Assembly (NCBI GenBank): GCA_039881045.1
Contig: JAYWVB010000031.1
Location: 310,001-374,000, forward strand
Length of the DNA: 64,000 nucleotides
Source of the DNA: Chaetomium olivaceum
Taxonomy: Eukaryota; Ascomycota; Sordariomycetes; Sordariales; Chaetomiaceae
Reading direction: 5' to 3'
Part shown: one piece after another, positions 21,215 through 33,069 of the stretch
Layout: every line of letters begins with the position of its first letter
How positions within the stretch are numbered: the first letter of the stretch is position 1
Position numbers and translations under genes: made by a program
Notes under the pieces: model-generated
Told to the model about the DNA's origin: nothing
The model's database searches: none
Seen by the model: only the letters and a program-made list of their open reading frames with translations

Positions 21215-23656
21215 ATGATCCAACTTGACAACTTCCCGACAGACGAAGTGACCGAGGTCTATCAACGATGCGTTCTCGTGTCTGGCAAATGCAATAGCGA
21301 TGCCGCCCTGGGACAGAATGAGGGTCATGTCCTCGTCGAAACAGGTGACGGTTTTGGTAAAACCTTGTTTCCCGAGCAGCGATGGCCCATGTGCCATGGC
21401 CACTTCAAAGCCCTCTTGCTGCTATCACCCGGCCTCAACAAGATCACGATCACAACTCAAGATGATATTCGCACCGAGGTACAGTCTCTCGCATTCCCGT
21501 CAAGCATCATCTCCTCACAAGCATGCAGCTCTCAATCCGCTACGTACCTCTACTTCAAACGCCACCTCTCCACCTAGCCATCCTGGTTGCTCAGGACTCT
21601 CCCCTCCTGATGGACTGCCCTCCGTCAAAATTCGGTGGCATCTCAAGCGCCCACTCCGACCTCCCCGCCGCCATTGCCAAGTTCCGCATGACGGCTTACA
21701 TGTGGCAAGCCCTCACAGCAGAGGACCTCCGCGCCAAGGGCCTCGGACGCCGCTCGTTCCGCCTCGAAGAGGAATGGTCCACCGACACGCTCAGCCGGCG
21801 CTCCCTCCAAACCGCCAGCGCAGCAGGCACCGTCCCCAAAATTCACCTCATCCGCACCGACAAGACTGTCGCCGAGCTCCGCGACGCCAACATCGCCCAG
21901 CAGAACCCCAACGCGCGCCAGGCCGACGACCTGCACAAGATCTTCACCAGCGCGCTGCTCGCCCACGGCGCGCCCTTCACCTCGCACGCGCGGCCCATCG
22001 TCGCCGGCCTCATCCTCGACGCCCACTACGACGCCGCCGGCGCCGCCACCTCCACCCACGACCGCTTCATCCTCGCCCACGCCGCCCGGCAGCCACGACG
22101 ACCGGGGGCTCTCCCTCGGCGTCTTCGGCAGCCACCTGACCTACGCCTGGCCGCGCTTCCTCGAGGAGGTCCCCGCCTGCCTGCTGGACCCCACCCCGCC
22201 GGGCGACACCGTCGGCAATGACAACGGCGAGTGCGACACCATGTGGCAGGCGTGCGCCGTCGGCCAGGGCGCGTTCCTGCACGAGGTCGGCCATGCGCTG
22301 GGCGCGCCGCACTCCGAGGGGATTATGCTGCGTGGGTACTCGCCGGCCTGGCCGAGGGCGTTTCTTGGCGGGGTGCGGACCAGGGGTGGGGATGGTGCGG
22401 TGCTGAAGGCGGTCCCGCGCTCGGAGTACCATGATTGTCGCTGGGCGGTGAGCGATGCGCTGAAGTTCAGGGCGCTGAAGCATTTCTGGGTGCCGGGGGA
22501 TGTGGAGCTGTCGAGGGAGGGGCCGTCGGTGGAGGTTGGGGATTGTGAGGATGATGCGCTGAAGGGGATGTTTTTGGGCGTGAACTGCGAGGCGGGGATT
22601 GCGAGGGTGGTCTTTTCTCCGTCGGGGAAGCCGGAAGAGAGAGGACAAGGTTTCGGTCTCCAACCCGGCCAAGTCTCTCCGCTACTTGTCCGGGGATCTC
22701 GCGAAGCGCTTTGGCACCGGCGGCGTTGGGTTGAACGTCACCGCCATGAACGGGAAGGAGTACTCCATCGAGGACATGTGGAAATTGTTCAAACAGAGGA
22801 CCAGCATTTTGGTGCCGGGTACCAAGATCCGACTTTTGAAACAATGCGTCGGCAACAGCTATGCACGAGCCCAAAATGATGACTGGGAGTGGGCCGTCAT
22901 GCTCAAGAAGCGGATAGCAAGGGCAACCTCGTGGCTGCATCCAAGATTGATCTCCGCGTCGGCTGTTCCTTGGACGGGGCGGTGGTCTACTACGAAGATG
23001 GAACCAAGATCCCTTGTGGCCCCCGGTCAGAACGGACAGGACCCCTCGATGGGCCACCAAGCGAGAAAGCTGGCGCTTCCCCGGGACGCGGAGATTTCCA
23101 AGTCGCCGTGACACGGGAAGGCAACTGGTCGTTGGGGCGGGTTGCGGATGTGGCTCTCCAATGGCAAGGCGATGGGAGCGCTGAATTGCCACCGACAAGA
23201 GTCAACGGTAGAGAAGCTAGGTAAGTTGTCCTATGGCTAACCGTTCCGATGAGAAACTAACAAACCGTAGTTCCGGCTCCGGGCCACAAGATCATCGGGT
23301 TCTATGGAATCAGCGGTAAATGGGGAATGTGCTGCAGATTCGGGATTGTGACCGCCCCCCGGGATGCGGACCTCCCCGACTCCGTCTACGACATGGAGGA
23401 GTTGCAGAACAAGCCCGACCGAGTCCAACACCGAAGCAAGAAGCGCCGAGTGGTGCGTTACTATTTCCTTTATACCGTGGTGGTTGGTTTACTAATGTTG
23501 ACATATCTTTAGTGTAACGAGGAGGACGATGACGAGAATATGAGCGACCCCGATGAGTGCGACGAAGACACTGACAATGCATCTGCCTCGGAGGACAAGG
23601 ACGACGGGTATGACGATGGCTGGGACTCGGAAGTGGAAAAGGTGTACCGGGGCTAA
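21215..23656 (+). pseudogene. zinc metallopeptidase (Metallopep / YIL108W-like, HExxHxxGxxH) with about six frameshifts
   Basis: Exon 1 is 21215-21478, ending DDIRTE before GTACAG. Exon 2 starts at 21529 (LSIRYVPLLQTPPLHLAIL) and encodes the MTAYMWQALTAEDLRAKGLG segment. The zinc site HEVGHALGAPHSEG lies at about 22280. After the peptidase comes a jacalin-like C-terminal part with GHKIIGFYGISGKWGMCCRF (about 23285) and an acidic tail ending at the TAA at 23654-23656; late introns fit 23221-23270 and about 23457-23512. The protein is readable throughout, but the frame changes near 22085, 22635, 22912, 23020, 23102 and 23142. Known: the family is a single-copy fungal putative peptidase. Inferred: either a real pseudogene or clustered one-base sequence errors, since the residues themselves look conserved. 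Confidence 0.75.
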
Positions 23657-24623
23657 TGACTGCTCCCAACATTGAGTCGTATTGCTGGTTGAAGTAAACT
23701 GACTTGGGCTTGTAATCAATGTATCGGGTATCAACACGGTTGGCTGGTGGTTCCAGGGTGGTATTGCCATTTATTGACATGCTATAGAACAAGCCTCTTT
23801 CAAGTCATTATTAGATGTATTACAACTTGCACACCTTTCAGAGTTCAAACCTCCCGCCTTCTCTGTCAAATAGTGTGATTGCTTGAGCTGTTGGTATTGT
23901 CAGGACATGCTCGGGATCAGACTCGGAATGTATCGGGTAGACCTGCTTGGGGTATTAATGCGGGCATTGAATTTCTGTGACATCCAATGGGATAAGAGCA
24001 ACAAAGAGAAAAGGGAAGTGTAACGCGGGTGGCCTGCAGCTCAAAACGCGAGTGCATTGAGTGTGGAACTTGCCCTGCACGCTGCAGTGATCCCAACTAA
24101 ACCTTTGATTCCGGCGCGCCTGATGAAGGCCGATTTATCGAGACAGGATAAAGAGCGGCAAAGAGGGTCTGGTGAGTGATTGGCCGAGAAGAGCCGAACT
24201 GTGAATTCCAGACTCTGCTTCGTCGTTCAGACCCTGGGAATCCTCGTTCTTTCACAGTTCTATCCTGTTTCGCACACTCGCGCCAGGGCTGGGCTCAAAG
24301 CATCACTCCTCTCGGTCCCAGCACAATTATTTACTCTCCTCCACCACCCAAAAACTTTTCTCATTCCACACCCTCTTTTCCAACTTCTCGGAGTAAGCCT
24401 ACCATCTCGGCGCGCACCGGCGGATACAATTCTCACAAGGCGGAGTGCTGATATCAAGAGTAAACTCTTGATCGTCGGCAACTCACTGCAAGAGATCAAG
24501 GTGAAGATTCCCCGTCTTTCGTTCATTTGCCGCCACTCTCAATCATCACGAGACAACGATCCCTCAAACCCCTAGCACCTACCACTCACTCAATACCGCC
24601 ATCTACCCCATCCCTGATTCGCG
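23657..24623. other. gene-free interval, promoter and 5' leader of the GT4 gene
   Basis: The 3' half is pyrimidine-rich with CAAC and CACTCACT-type leader sequence before the ATG at 24624. No separate gene seen. Confidence 0.4.
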
Positions 24624-26099
24624 ATGAACACTTACACTAGAACCGGGATGCGAGTCTTTCTCGTTCAGACGGCGCAGGGCCTGACCCCCTCGTCGGGCGG
24701 CTACAATGCCAACGTCAACCTTCTCCGCAGCCTCAGCAAGCAGGGCCACGAGACAGCCCAGCTTTGCTACGCCAATATCGCCGAGATTGAACAGTATGCC
24801 GCACGTGCCAAACTGAACGGCATCGAGCCCAATGTCACCGACTCAGCGTTGGCCGTTGTCGACCCTCCCGGCCAGGCTTTTGAACTGAGCGTCAAGACCT
24901 TTACTGACGAGCACAACGTTTACAATGTGACCATCTCCCGCGTCCAATTCAACAAGGCCTACCCCGTCCGGGAGTTCTAGGAAGACACCCGAGACTACCT
25001 AGAGGTACGACGCACATGGGCCTCTTTCATCCCCTGTCATTTCCAGTCACAGCAAATGCTAATAACTCTCGAATAGCGTAATGTCTTGACCGAGAGAATG
25101 AACTACCTGGTGAAGCTTTTCTACAACCACATCACCCATTTCCAGCCGACCCATGTCATCTTCAACGATCCGATCACCATGAAGCTTTCGGCAACCCATG
25201 AGCTGCGCCACACGTTCAAGCGCATCAACATCATTCACACGGCCGAGCAGCTTCCCTTTGGCCCATTCGTTGCTGGTGTCGACGGCCACTGTCTCTCTCC
25301 CGCCGCTGAGAACCGCTTGCTGCGAGACCTTGATGGAATTTGGACCGTCTCCAAGGCAGTCAAGGATTACGCCTGGAACTATGGCCGCCTGATGACCACA
25401 TTCCTGGTCCACCCCCCCATGACCTACCTGGATAGGGAGACGGGAGGCATGCCTGTCGTGCGCAACAACATTGACAAAGACGAGATCGGCATGGTCAACC
25501 CTTGCCCTCACAAAGGCCTTTCGATTCTCATTGCACTCGCTCGCAAGTTTCCTCACATGAAATTTGTTACTTGGAAGAGCTGGGGCTCCCGCACTGCCCA
25601 CCTTGAGCAGCTCTATTCGCTCCCCAATGTGAAGTGCGTGTTGGCATTCCCATTCCCAGTGCTAGAAGCATGCTAACACGTCATTCCTACCAGGATCGAG
25701 CCGACCACCAAGAATCCCGACGAGATCTGGGATCGTATCAAGGTTCTCCTAGCTCCCTCTCTGTGGTATGAGGCCTGGGGCGTCGTTGTGACTGAAGCTC
25801 AGCTGCGCGGGATTCCCGTTATTGCTTCCAACGCGGGCGGCCTTCCCGAGGCAAAGATTGGTCTTCCCTACTGCATTCCCGTCAAGGAGGTCACAGGCCA
25901 GCGCCAAGCCGACGGCGACTACGTGATTCCCGAGCAGGACACTGCCCCCTGGGAGGCCGCTCTACAGAAGGTCATGAGCGACAGGGCTGAGTACCAGGTT
26001 CTGCAGACCCTCACTGCCACCAAGGCTAAGGAGTGGCTCCATGGCCTGTGCCCTCGCGCTCACGAGCAGTGGCTCCTGTCCATGATGGATCAGAAGTAG
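24624..26099 (+). pseudogene. GT4-type glycosyltransferase gene with a premature TAG
   Basis: Exons 24624-25004, 25077-25633 and 25694-26099 (donors GTACGA and GTGCGT, acceptors ATAG and CCAG) would encode about 447 codons. N-terminal Rossmann start: MRVFLVQTAQGLTPSSGGYN. Middle: THVIFNDPITMKL, INIIHTAEQLPFGPFVAGVD and the acceptor-side MVNPCPHKGLS. C-terminal: the GT4 E-x7-E motif in WYEAWGVVVTEAQLRG followed by SNAGGLPEAKIGLPY. One TAG at 24978-24980 breaks exon 1 between YPVREF and EDTRDYLE, within sequence that otherwise reads on in frame. An intron ending in that TTCTAG (GTTTAC donor at about 24919) would remove it, but at the cost of conserved-looking residues. Known: GT4 enzymes move sugars from nucleotide sugars; the substrate is unknown. 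Either a nonsense allele (CAG to TAG fits) or a sequence error. Confidence 0.65.
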
Positions 26100-27970
26100 G
26101 CACATCGACGTTTTGGCCTTTCTGGCCCTTCTCTTTCACAGCTTTGGCTCAGCCAGCCTGACGTGGCTCCTTGTGCATATTGGTCGTTGGGGCAGAGCCC
26201 TTTGGAGCACCACAGATAGCAGTACACAAAATGCTACATATCACGTCACTGAGGTCCGAGTGTGTGCTTGTTTGATGTGCGAATGTATGTGTGCTTTGGC
26301 CTCTTCTGAATGAAATGCCCGCGCTTTCTTGCTATCTTTGTTTGGGAATGGGGCCAGTGATGCTGTGATAGCTGGGCAAGCCCATGTCCTCTCAAATGTC
26401 AATTATGACCATGAACTTGCAATTTCTGTTAGCTAATAGTTGTGCGAACCCGGATTAACTCACGCACATGGCACATTTTCACAAGCAAAGGCCTCAAACC
26501 AAGGCCTCAAGCCAAGGGCTAAAACGCGGGGACCGCAACACCTCTTTCAGGCATTTCAGACGAGCAAAAGGAATCCAGGCAAGAGCAGAATTGCATTCAG
26601 TTTTAGCACTTAGAATGGCGCGTGTGTGCATCGCGTGTAAGACGCGTTAGATAGGCCCATTGGAGACGCGTTCCTTCTGAAGTTCAATAGAAGCTTCGGG
26701 AAAGCTCCTGGTGATCTTCCACTGAAACTAGGCATTGCGTTCTCTTTCTTGAGAATTCCACTGTGCTCTGTTGACTTTGCGCCAACCCCCACTAGCTACA
26801 GGATGCTTTGCTATCCTGTCCCCTTTTCGGGGGCCATTTGGTAACCTTTTGCCGCTGGCATTGCTCTGTCTCCTTCATTTACTTCGGGGAGTTGGGAGTC
26901 ACGAGCAAGGAGCGGAGACACGCGGAACTTAAAAGCGTAGTTACTCATAATCCTACTACTCTCTCTCGTTGGCGGTGGAGAGTGGAGACAATGACCCCTT
27001 GCATCGCGTGGTTGCCGATGGTGTTGTGTCTCCTCAGCCTCGGCTCCAAAAGAGCTCAGGTTGCCAGGCCCTTCATCATCACCCCTTTTCGTCCTGGCGC
27101 TCGGGAGATGTGCGTTCATACCCCTTGTCGATTGGTGGGACCAAGGGGCCCACGTTGATGATAACGAGAGGGAAGGATGATGGAATGATGGATGAAACTT
27201 TGCGGCTGGAGATATTCAGAAACAAACTAAAGAAGCGGTCCAATGAGGCTGCCTCGGTGCATTCCGGCAGATCCACGGCCCGCTTGCCTTGCATGCGATT
27301 CCCAACTCCCCTTTCAATCCCAGACATCGTCACAGGTCAGCAACTCCAGGCCCTCCAGCTCCATACCGCTTAACTCTCTGCTGCACTCTCCACCACAGAC
27401 TGCTCCACGGTATCCCACCGTGCGGCTCGGTTAAAGATTCCAAGGAGCTGATCTCATGCTGTGCTTTGACTCCGTCAAGAGTAGGGGAGCCGGGAGTTTA
27501 GGGGCGGAGAATTGTTCTGTGGAGTTCCCACTCCCATCCTGAGCCACCAGTTCGATGAAAACCTGAAGTAACAACTTTTAGAACATGCCGTCAATGAATT
27601 CGGCGATACTCGAAAATGTAATTTATGACCATGACCTTGACGCAGAGAACTCTCAACCCCCATTCGCGCGCTTCAATGTCTCTCCTGGAAGTCGCGCCAA
27701 GCGCGTGTGGGATTTCGGAGGCAACGCTCCTGAAGCGCTTGGGGGGAACCCCTGGTCGAAACAGCTACCGAAAATTGCCCAGTTAGGCGATTTTTTTCTC
27801 CGTTTGGGCCCCTGAGCCGATACTCCGGCGATTGGAGCCACCTCAAGAGCCGCTCGCTTACATCGGAGCCACACAACATCCCTCGTCATGGCGCGCTCCG
27901 TGTTTTCCAACCGGATGCAACGCTGGATTTCCGAATTGGAACGACCTCCTTCTCCTTCGCCGCACCGCTT
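26100..27970. other. gene-free interval
   Basis: Short direct repeats occur (CCTCAAACCAAGGCCTCAAGCCAAGG near 26490). Overlapping frames on both strands show no domain. No gene I can support. Confidence 0.4.
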
Positions 27971-28291
27971 TCAGTGATAGTCGACGGGGGATCCGGCTGA
28001 CCTCCACCCCCGACGTGACACCAGTTCCAGTACCGTGGTTGCGTTGTGAGTGATCACCAGATTGTCTGGATGATGTGCAAACATCGTGCCTTCCTGTCCA
28101 GGCCCGGCACCCTGCTCCGGTTGGTGCGAGCGAGAATTCTCCGTTTCGATCTCTTCCAACCATCGACGGTGAAGCTTGCGATGGTCTTTGAGCCAAGTCG
28201 CCCAAGATGGCAGTTCCGGCATCTTACCTCTCCGTTCTTTCTGGATTGAGTTGTGTCTGGGTTCGGAGAGCATGCGCTCAGCTTCAACCAT
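27971..28291 (-). CDS. possible small protein of unknown function
   Basis: 106 codons with a protein-like, charged N-terminal half (PELPSWATWLKDHRKLHRRW) and no recognisable domain. It starts 26 bp from a short plus-strand frame that starts at 28317, as a divergent pair would. No splice or family evidence, so it may be chance. Confidence 0.25.
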   Translation of the reverse strand: MVEAERMLSEPRHNSIQKERRGKMPELPSWATWLKDHRKLHRRWLEEIETENSRSHQPEQGAGPGQEGTMFAHHPDNLVITHNATTVLELVSRRGWRSAGSPVDYH

Positions 28292-28316
28292 ATTGGGCTA
28301 ACGACTGCAACAACTC

Positions 28317-28535
28317 ATGGGACCTGGAATGTGTATCCCTGCTGGTGGGATAACTGAGCCCGTGAGTATGGAGAAATTTGAGGATCACAAAAGTCGTATT
28401 CTTCAGGGTGACATGGACTTGGCTGTTTCAAGGCTGGAGAAACGGGCCGACAGGCTCGAGTTGTCTCTACACGACATCTCGACGAGGTTAAACGTTCTAC
28501 ATTATAAGTACTACACTGATCCGACTCCTTCTTAA
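28317..28535 (+). CDS. possible small coiled-coil protein, or leader frame upstream of the LPMO gene
   Basis: 72 codons with a heptad-like stretch (MDLAVSRLEKRADRLELSLH). It lies about 100 bp before the LPMO start, so it could also be part of the LPMO promoter or leader. Unrecognised. Confidence 0.25.
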   Translation: MGPGMCIPAGGITEPVSMEKFEDHKSRILQGDMDLAVSRLEKRADRLELSLHDISTRLNVLHYKYYTDPTPS

Positions 28536-28641
28536 ACTCTCCAGGCTCTTCATCTCAGGCAGGTCAACAGTCCTTCGTTTCTACTTCGGAATTCCAGCTC
28601 TCAACCAAGCAGCTTTCCGGCCCCCACCTTCTTTTTTCAGT

Positions 28642-29697
28642 ATGAAGTTCTCCGCTCTCGCTATCGGCGCCATCGTCGCTCAGGGTGTTTCGGCACACTA
28701 CTGGTTCGACACCAATATGCTCAACGGCGTCGCCCAGACCCCGTACAAGTACGTCCGCGAGTCCACCCGGCAAACCAAGTACAACCCCATCAAGTTCTCT
28801 TCCAACCCTGCGGCGGATATTCGTGATGGTTCGACTATCGATGGGCCCGACGCCAGGTGCAACCAGGGTGCTTTCGCTAGCGCTGGCCGCACCCAAGTGC
28901 TCACTGTCAACGCCGGCGAGGAGATTCGTCTCCGGCTTGCTGCCAATGCCAAGTTCCAGCACCCAGGTGAGTCTCTTCGGATTAATCCGGCTTCAGGATG
29001 GAACTGGCAAACTAACGTGCTTTAAAAACAGGACCCGGTCTTGTCTACCTCTCTCGGGCCCCCGGTGACAATGTGAAGGCGTACGACGGATCAGGTGACT
29101 GGTTCAAGATCTACCAGGAGGGCGTTTGCAACAAGAACGCAGACTTCACCAAGACCGCTTGGTGTGATTACGACAGGAACTTCCTTGCCGCTACGATCCC
29201 CAAGGATACTCCCAACGGCGAGTACCTCGCCCGTTTTGAGCATATCGGTACGTAGCTCCCGTGCAAAACCACTTTGCGGCGGAATCCCCTTATCTAACCT
29301 GGTGTACTTAGGTGTCCACCGGTCCCACGTCAACCAGCCCGAGCACTACATCTCGTGCATGCAAATCAAGGTCGTGAACGGCGGCAGCGGCACCCCTGGC
29401 CCCACCGTCAAGTTCCCCGGCGCCTACAAGGCCAGCGACCCCTACGCCAACTTCAGCATCTACAACGGCTTCAAGGAGTTCACTATGCCCGGCCCTGCGG
29501 TCTGGTCTGGTGGTGGTGGCAGCAGCGGCGGCAACGGCGGCGGCAGCACCCCCCAGCCCCAGCCCCAGCCGAGCAACCCTGGAACGGCCTGCGCTCCCAT
29601 GTGGGCTCAGTGCGGTGGCAGCGGATACTCAGGCCCCACGTGCTGCTCGGCGGGAACCTGCAAGGTTAGCAACCAGTGGTACTCGCAGTGCGTGTAA
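28642..29697 (+). CDS. AA9 lytic polysaccharide monooxygenase with C-terminal CBM1
   Basis: Exons 28642-28966, 29032-29247 and 29312-29697 give 308 aa. Signal peptide MKFSALAIGAIVAQGVSA is followed directly by His19, the N-terminal copper-binding His (HYWFD). The second histidine-brace residue is His107 in FQHPGPGLVYLS. The axial Tyr193 lies in NQPEHYISCMQI, with Glu191 in the place often held by Gln. A Gly/Ser linker with a PQPQPQP run precedes a complete CBM1 (about residues 273-308, six cysteines, aromatic residues in MWAQCGGSGYSG and NQWYSQCV). Known: AA9 enzymes cleave cellulose oxidatively with copper. Upstream, a GGCTAA hexamer (28296-28301) resembles a XlnR/XYR1 site, which is weak evidence for xylan or cellulose induction. 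Intact gene. Confidence 0.95.
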
Positions 29698-30367
29698 CCT
29701 GTCAGTGACGGGACTTCGTTTCGTGCCAGACTCTGTAAAGGGACTGGCGAAGGCACTGTCCAGTTGGTGACAGGAGCCTATTATTTGCATAGCGAACTGA
29801 ATTACTAGTTACATTTGAAGTTTGCCTGTTCTCATCTTTGCTCTCTACTATGGGTTTATCTGTGATATGTAGGTAACTATGCATAAACAACCACCCAGTC
29901 ATCAACTGTAGTCAGGGGTAGAGTTAAAGCACCTAAATGCCACTGCCCGTTTCATTTTGTTAACCTCTATGTTGCCGTCAACATCACCATGTCCCTAAAT
30001 CCAGAAATAATGGACATCTCATGCTTCGTTACCGTTTTGGGATGCTTTGGTATCTCGACGGCTGACTCGATCTCAGGGACATGACGAATGATCAGCAAGC
30101 CAAGACTGAACTGCCCAATATCGAAGCATCTTCACCAGAAGTTCTATGCTCATGACGAGCAACGGGCGGCAAGTTCCACAGGGTGACGTCGAATGCGGGG
30201 CACCACTTACACCACTGCATACAAAGCACCACCACCGCCTCCATGACATAACCACCAAGGGGCCCTAATGCTTAAAACAACCACATGCCATCTCCATCCT
30301 CCAGACCCGACCTTCACCATTACGGACATTTAGCATCCACAAAACAACCTAGAAATCACCGCCCAAA
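29698..30367. other. gene-free interval
   Basis: 3' flank of the LPMO gene and promoter of the small gene at 30368. No other feature seen. Confidence 0.4.
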
Positions 30368-30935
30368 ATGTCAAACCAAGGCCATTCCAACGTCGGCTTC
30401 CGCAGCCTGTACGAGTCGCAGAACCAGCGAAATCACTCGCAAGAAGAGATGGACGAGATGACAAGACACACGGGGGAGAACGTGAGGGGATTCATGCCGA
30501 GTATGCTATCACCGACCCCTTCACCAGACCCAGAGTCCCATGCCATTCAGGAAAGCTAACACAAAGCCAACAGAGGGCCAAACGGAGGAACTAAACCGGC
30601 TCCAAACAGAAGAAGTCCGTTTCTCACCCACCCTTTGTCCTCCAGTAGAGAGATCATGGCTAACAACGGAAACTGTTCCCCCCCCCCCTTCCTACAGATC
30701 CACCGAAAACAAGCCGAGCAGCTGAAGAAAGATCCCACCCTCGCTGTCAGTCTCCCTCGACCCTCCATCCCGCCGTTGCCTCATCCGCGCGCGCGTGGCA
30801 CGTACTAACACGGAGTAGGCAACACTTCACGGCAACGCGCCGGCCAAGGGCGCCATCATCGACAAGGAACTGCAGGAGGAAGACGAGGCTGCGTTGCGGA
30901 AGAAGAGTGACTCGCTGCCGGGGAAGAAGTATTGA
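30368..30935 (+). CDS. small conserved-looking fungal protein of unknown function (four exons)
   Basis: Exons 30368-30500, 30574-30614, 30698-30745 and 30819-30935 give 112 aa; introns are 73, 83 and 73 bp. Donors are GTATGC, GTCCGT and GTCAGT, acceptors CAG, CAG and TAG, and all phases fit. The product is very hydrophilic: GHSNVGFRSLYESQNQRNHS at the start, KGQTEELNRLQTEEIHRKQA across exons 2-3, and GNAPAKGAIIDKELQEEDEA near the end, closing with LPGKKY. Exons 2 and 3 (16 codons or fewer each) are too short to stand out as open frames. No signal peptide or membrane segment; probably cytosolic or nuclear. I do not recognise a named family. Confidence 0.7.
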
Positions 30936-32137
30936 TAGGTCTGTCTGACAAAAGATGGTGGTATGTGGGGAGGGGAGTGGTTGATGCTGTATATGTCCCG
31001 CTTGAGTCGAGGTCAGGGGTCGAGTATTACATAGCCGAAAGGAATGAGAATGTGATGGTGTCTGGATCCCCGAGATCCATGCGTCCCTAGGTTAGTAATT
31101 GGTGACTTTGGGCAGCAGGCTGCGCACTTCCTTTCGCGATAATCTGCTCTTCTCTTCCGGACTGAGAAAAACTGTGTGGCTTTCAGTCGTATTGTTTCTA
31201 CTCCTACTTGTATCGTTTTGCTTCTGTCATTTCTGCTTGTATTGTTTGTGCGATAGGATTGGTTCCTGGGTGCCCAAGATCGAGGCGGCCTCGGTCTGGC
31301 ACTTGCCCTCTCACGATGTCCAAGGGAAAATGGCGGTGTAGAGAACGGTTTCGTATAACCCAATCAGAGGTCTGTAACTAATATGTAACTGCATGTAGGT
31401 GCAGGAAAGCTCCGTTACTAGCATGTGGTTGTGTGCACGAATGCGTACGCAAATGTAATCGAAGCTGACGGGCTGCACCTTGGTGGCTGTCACAGTCCCT
31501 ACGTGGCCCAATCTCGTGTCAAATGTGTTCACAGACGGAAAGGCTCCTCGGGCACCCCATTGTAGCCGGGCAAACAGCCCCACTCACACTAATGCAGGTA
31601 TCAGCAGCCTCTATCACACCTATTTGTTGATGAGCTCTGTCACAGGATAGCAAGGCCCTCACCGCTGAGCTGGATCTGGGAGCTGCATGCACATGGAATA
31701 TCTGCTTTCGTTTTGTGGGGCACCTGGTCAACAGAGGGTCTGGCATGAATGGAAACGGTGTACACAGCGTCGCCGTCAGGGGCTGCAGGACTGCAGGTTC
31801 AAGCTGCGGGGTTGTGTCGTATACTATAGCGCGGTAGTGAATTATTTGGAGGTGGGCAATACACTGAGGCGTCGTAGATGCAGCACTAACAGTTGAGATT
31901 GCGCATGACAAAAGAAAAAGAGAGATACCGAGAGCAGCGACAATGTGAGGCTTCTGGCGTTGTTAGGTAGTGTAGAAGTACCCAATGTCGTGGTGGCCCC
32001 TCAAGGTTCGATCCAATTCTCACCCACTATCGTAGGGTAACTCTATCGCGAAAGTGAAGCTTCGAACAAGCATAGAGATCCTAGAGAGGAACGTTGTGCA
32101 TGTTCGTATATCCGAAACGACGTTTTGTTGCTGTACA
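30936..32137. other. gene-free interval
   Basis: Overlapping frames on both strands near 31100-31900 are Ser/Leu/Cys-rich and without domain logic. A B-box-like GGTTCGATCC lies near 32006 but no tRNA cloverleaf can be drawn around it. No gene supported. Confidence 0.4.
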
Positions 32138-33069
32138 ATGAATCGACACGTGCGTAGCAACGGCGGCAGCAGCGGCGATGGCGACTGGTCACAAGGCCGC
32201 CACTGGGCGTGCCCCTTCTACTTATCCAACCCGATCCGCCATGCGACTTGCATGGCCTACAAGCTGGGGCGCGTGCCCGATGTCAGACAGCACATCGAGC
32301 GGAAGCATACGAAAGAAGCGGGGGAGGGGGAGATCGAGAAGATGAAGAGCAAGAACGACAGGGGAACAACGAACGTGGAGCGGTGGTACGCTCTGTGGAC
32401 CTTGTTCTTTCCTGGCCAGGCTCGGCCGGCAACGCCGTACTGTACCGGGACCGAGTTTGCCGACCTTTCTGTTGCTTTCATATCGCGCTTTATGGAGGAG
32501 TGGGAGAAGACCGGTACGCCGGGGGATGTCAAGACAGCGTTGACGGCGTGTATGGCTTTTGTCAAGGCCACGTCTCGGGAGATGAAGTCGGGCCGCATGT
32601 CAATTCAAGCTGTTGCCGATGTCAGCGAGCACGAATCCCAAGGCACGGAGATCCAAAGAGCAATACCCAAGGCAGCAACACTTACCAACGTCTCCCACTG
32701 TTGTCCAACCCACTCAACCCGATGATCATGGGTCAACCTCAGCAAGTCGACCCACAAGCCTTCTTTCCCGTGTATTACGACACCCAGACGCCGAATGTCC
32801 CGAATCAGGCGCAAGCCCCATCGATGCTTGTCGCCAACAGTCAGTATGGGCCCCGCCTCGCTGGCCCTACGGCATATTCAGCAGTGCCTGCCCATCAGCT
32901 TGCCCCTCAGCTTCCCCCTGTCCAGTCGCTGTATGCTATAGCAGCGAACGGAGTTGTCGATTACACAGTCGACCCGTCCAACGCCCGGGACGCCATGAAC
33001 TGGGGCTCAGGGGGGAACCTTGAACATGGCGGCGATGATGGACGGTTCCGCTTTGGATATGACGACTAG
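32138..33069 (+). pseudogene. fungal C2H2-type zinc-finger protein, paralogue 1, with frame change in the second half
   Basis: The start is taken at 32138 (MNRHVRSNGG); an upstream in-frame ATG at 32054 is possible. The finger reads HWACPFYLSNPIRHATC followed by DVRQHIERKH, the first finger of a fungal family. The usual following CPxC...RDxH finger is missing. A linker leads to WYALWTLFFPGQARPATPYC, the family's second landmark. Frame 2 runs to a stop at 32725, but from about 32650 a different frame carries the protein-like part (PLNPMIMGQPQQVDPQAFFP) to TAG at 33067-33069. Either a one-base frameshift or an unusual intron explains it. Known: the family is widespread in Pezizomycotina and uncharacterised; a nuclear role is an inference from the finger. 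Confidence 0.6.

Noticed and set aside
31990..32040. B-box-like GGTTCGATCC as a tRNA gene
   Set aside because: No matching A-box, no acceptor or T-arm pairing.
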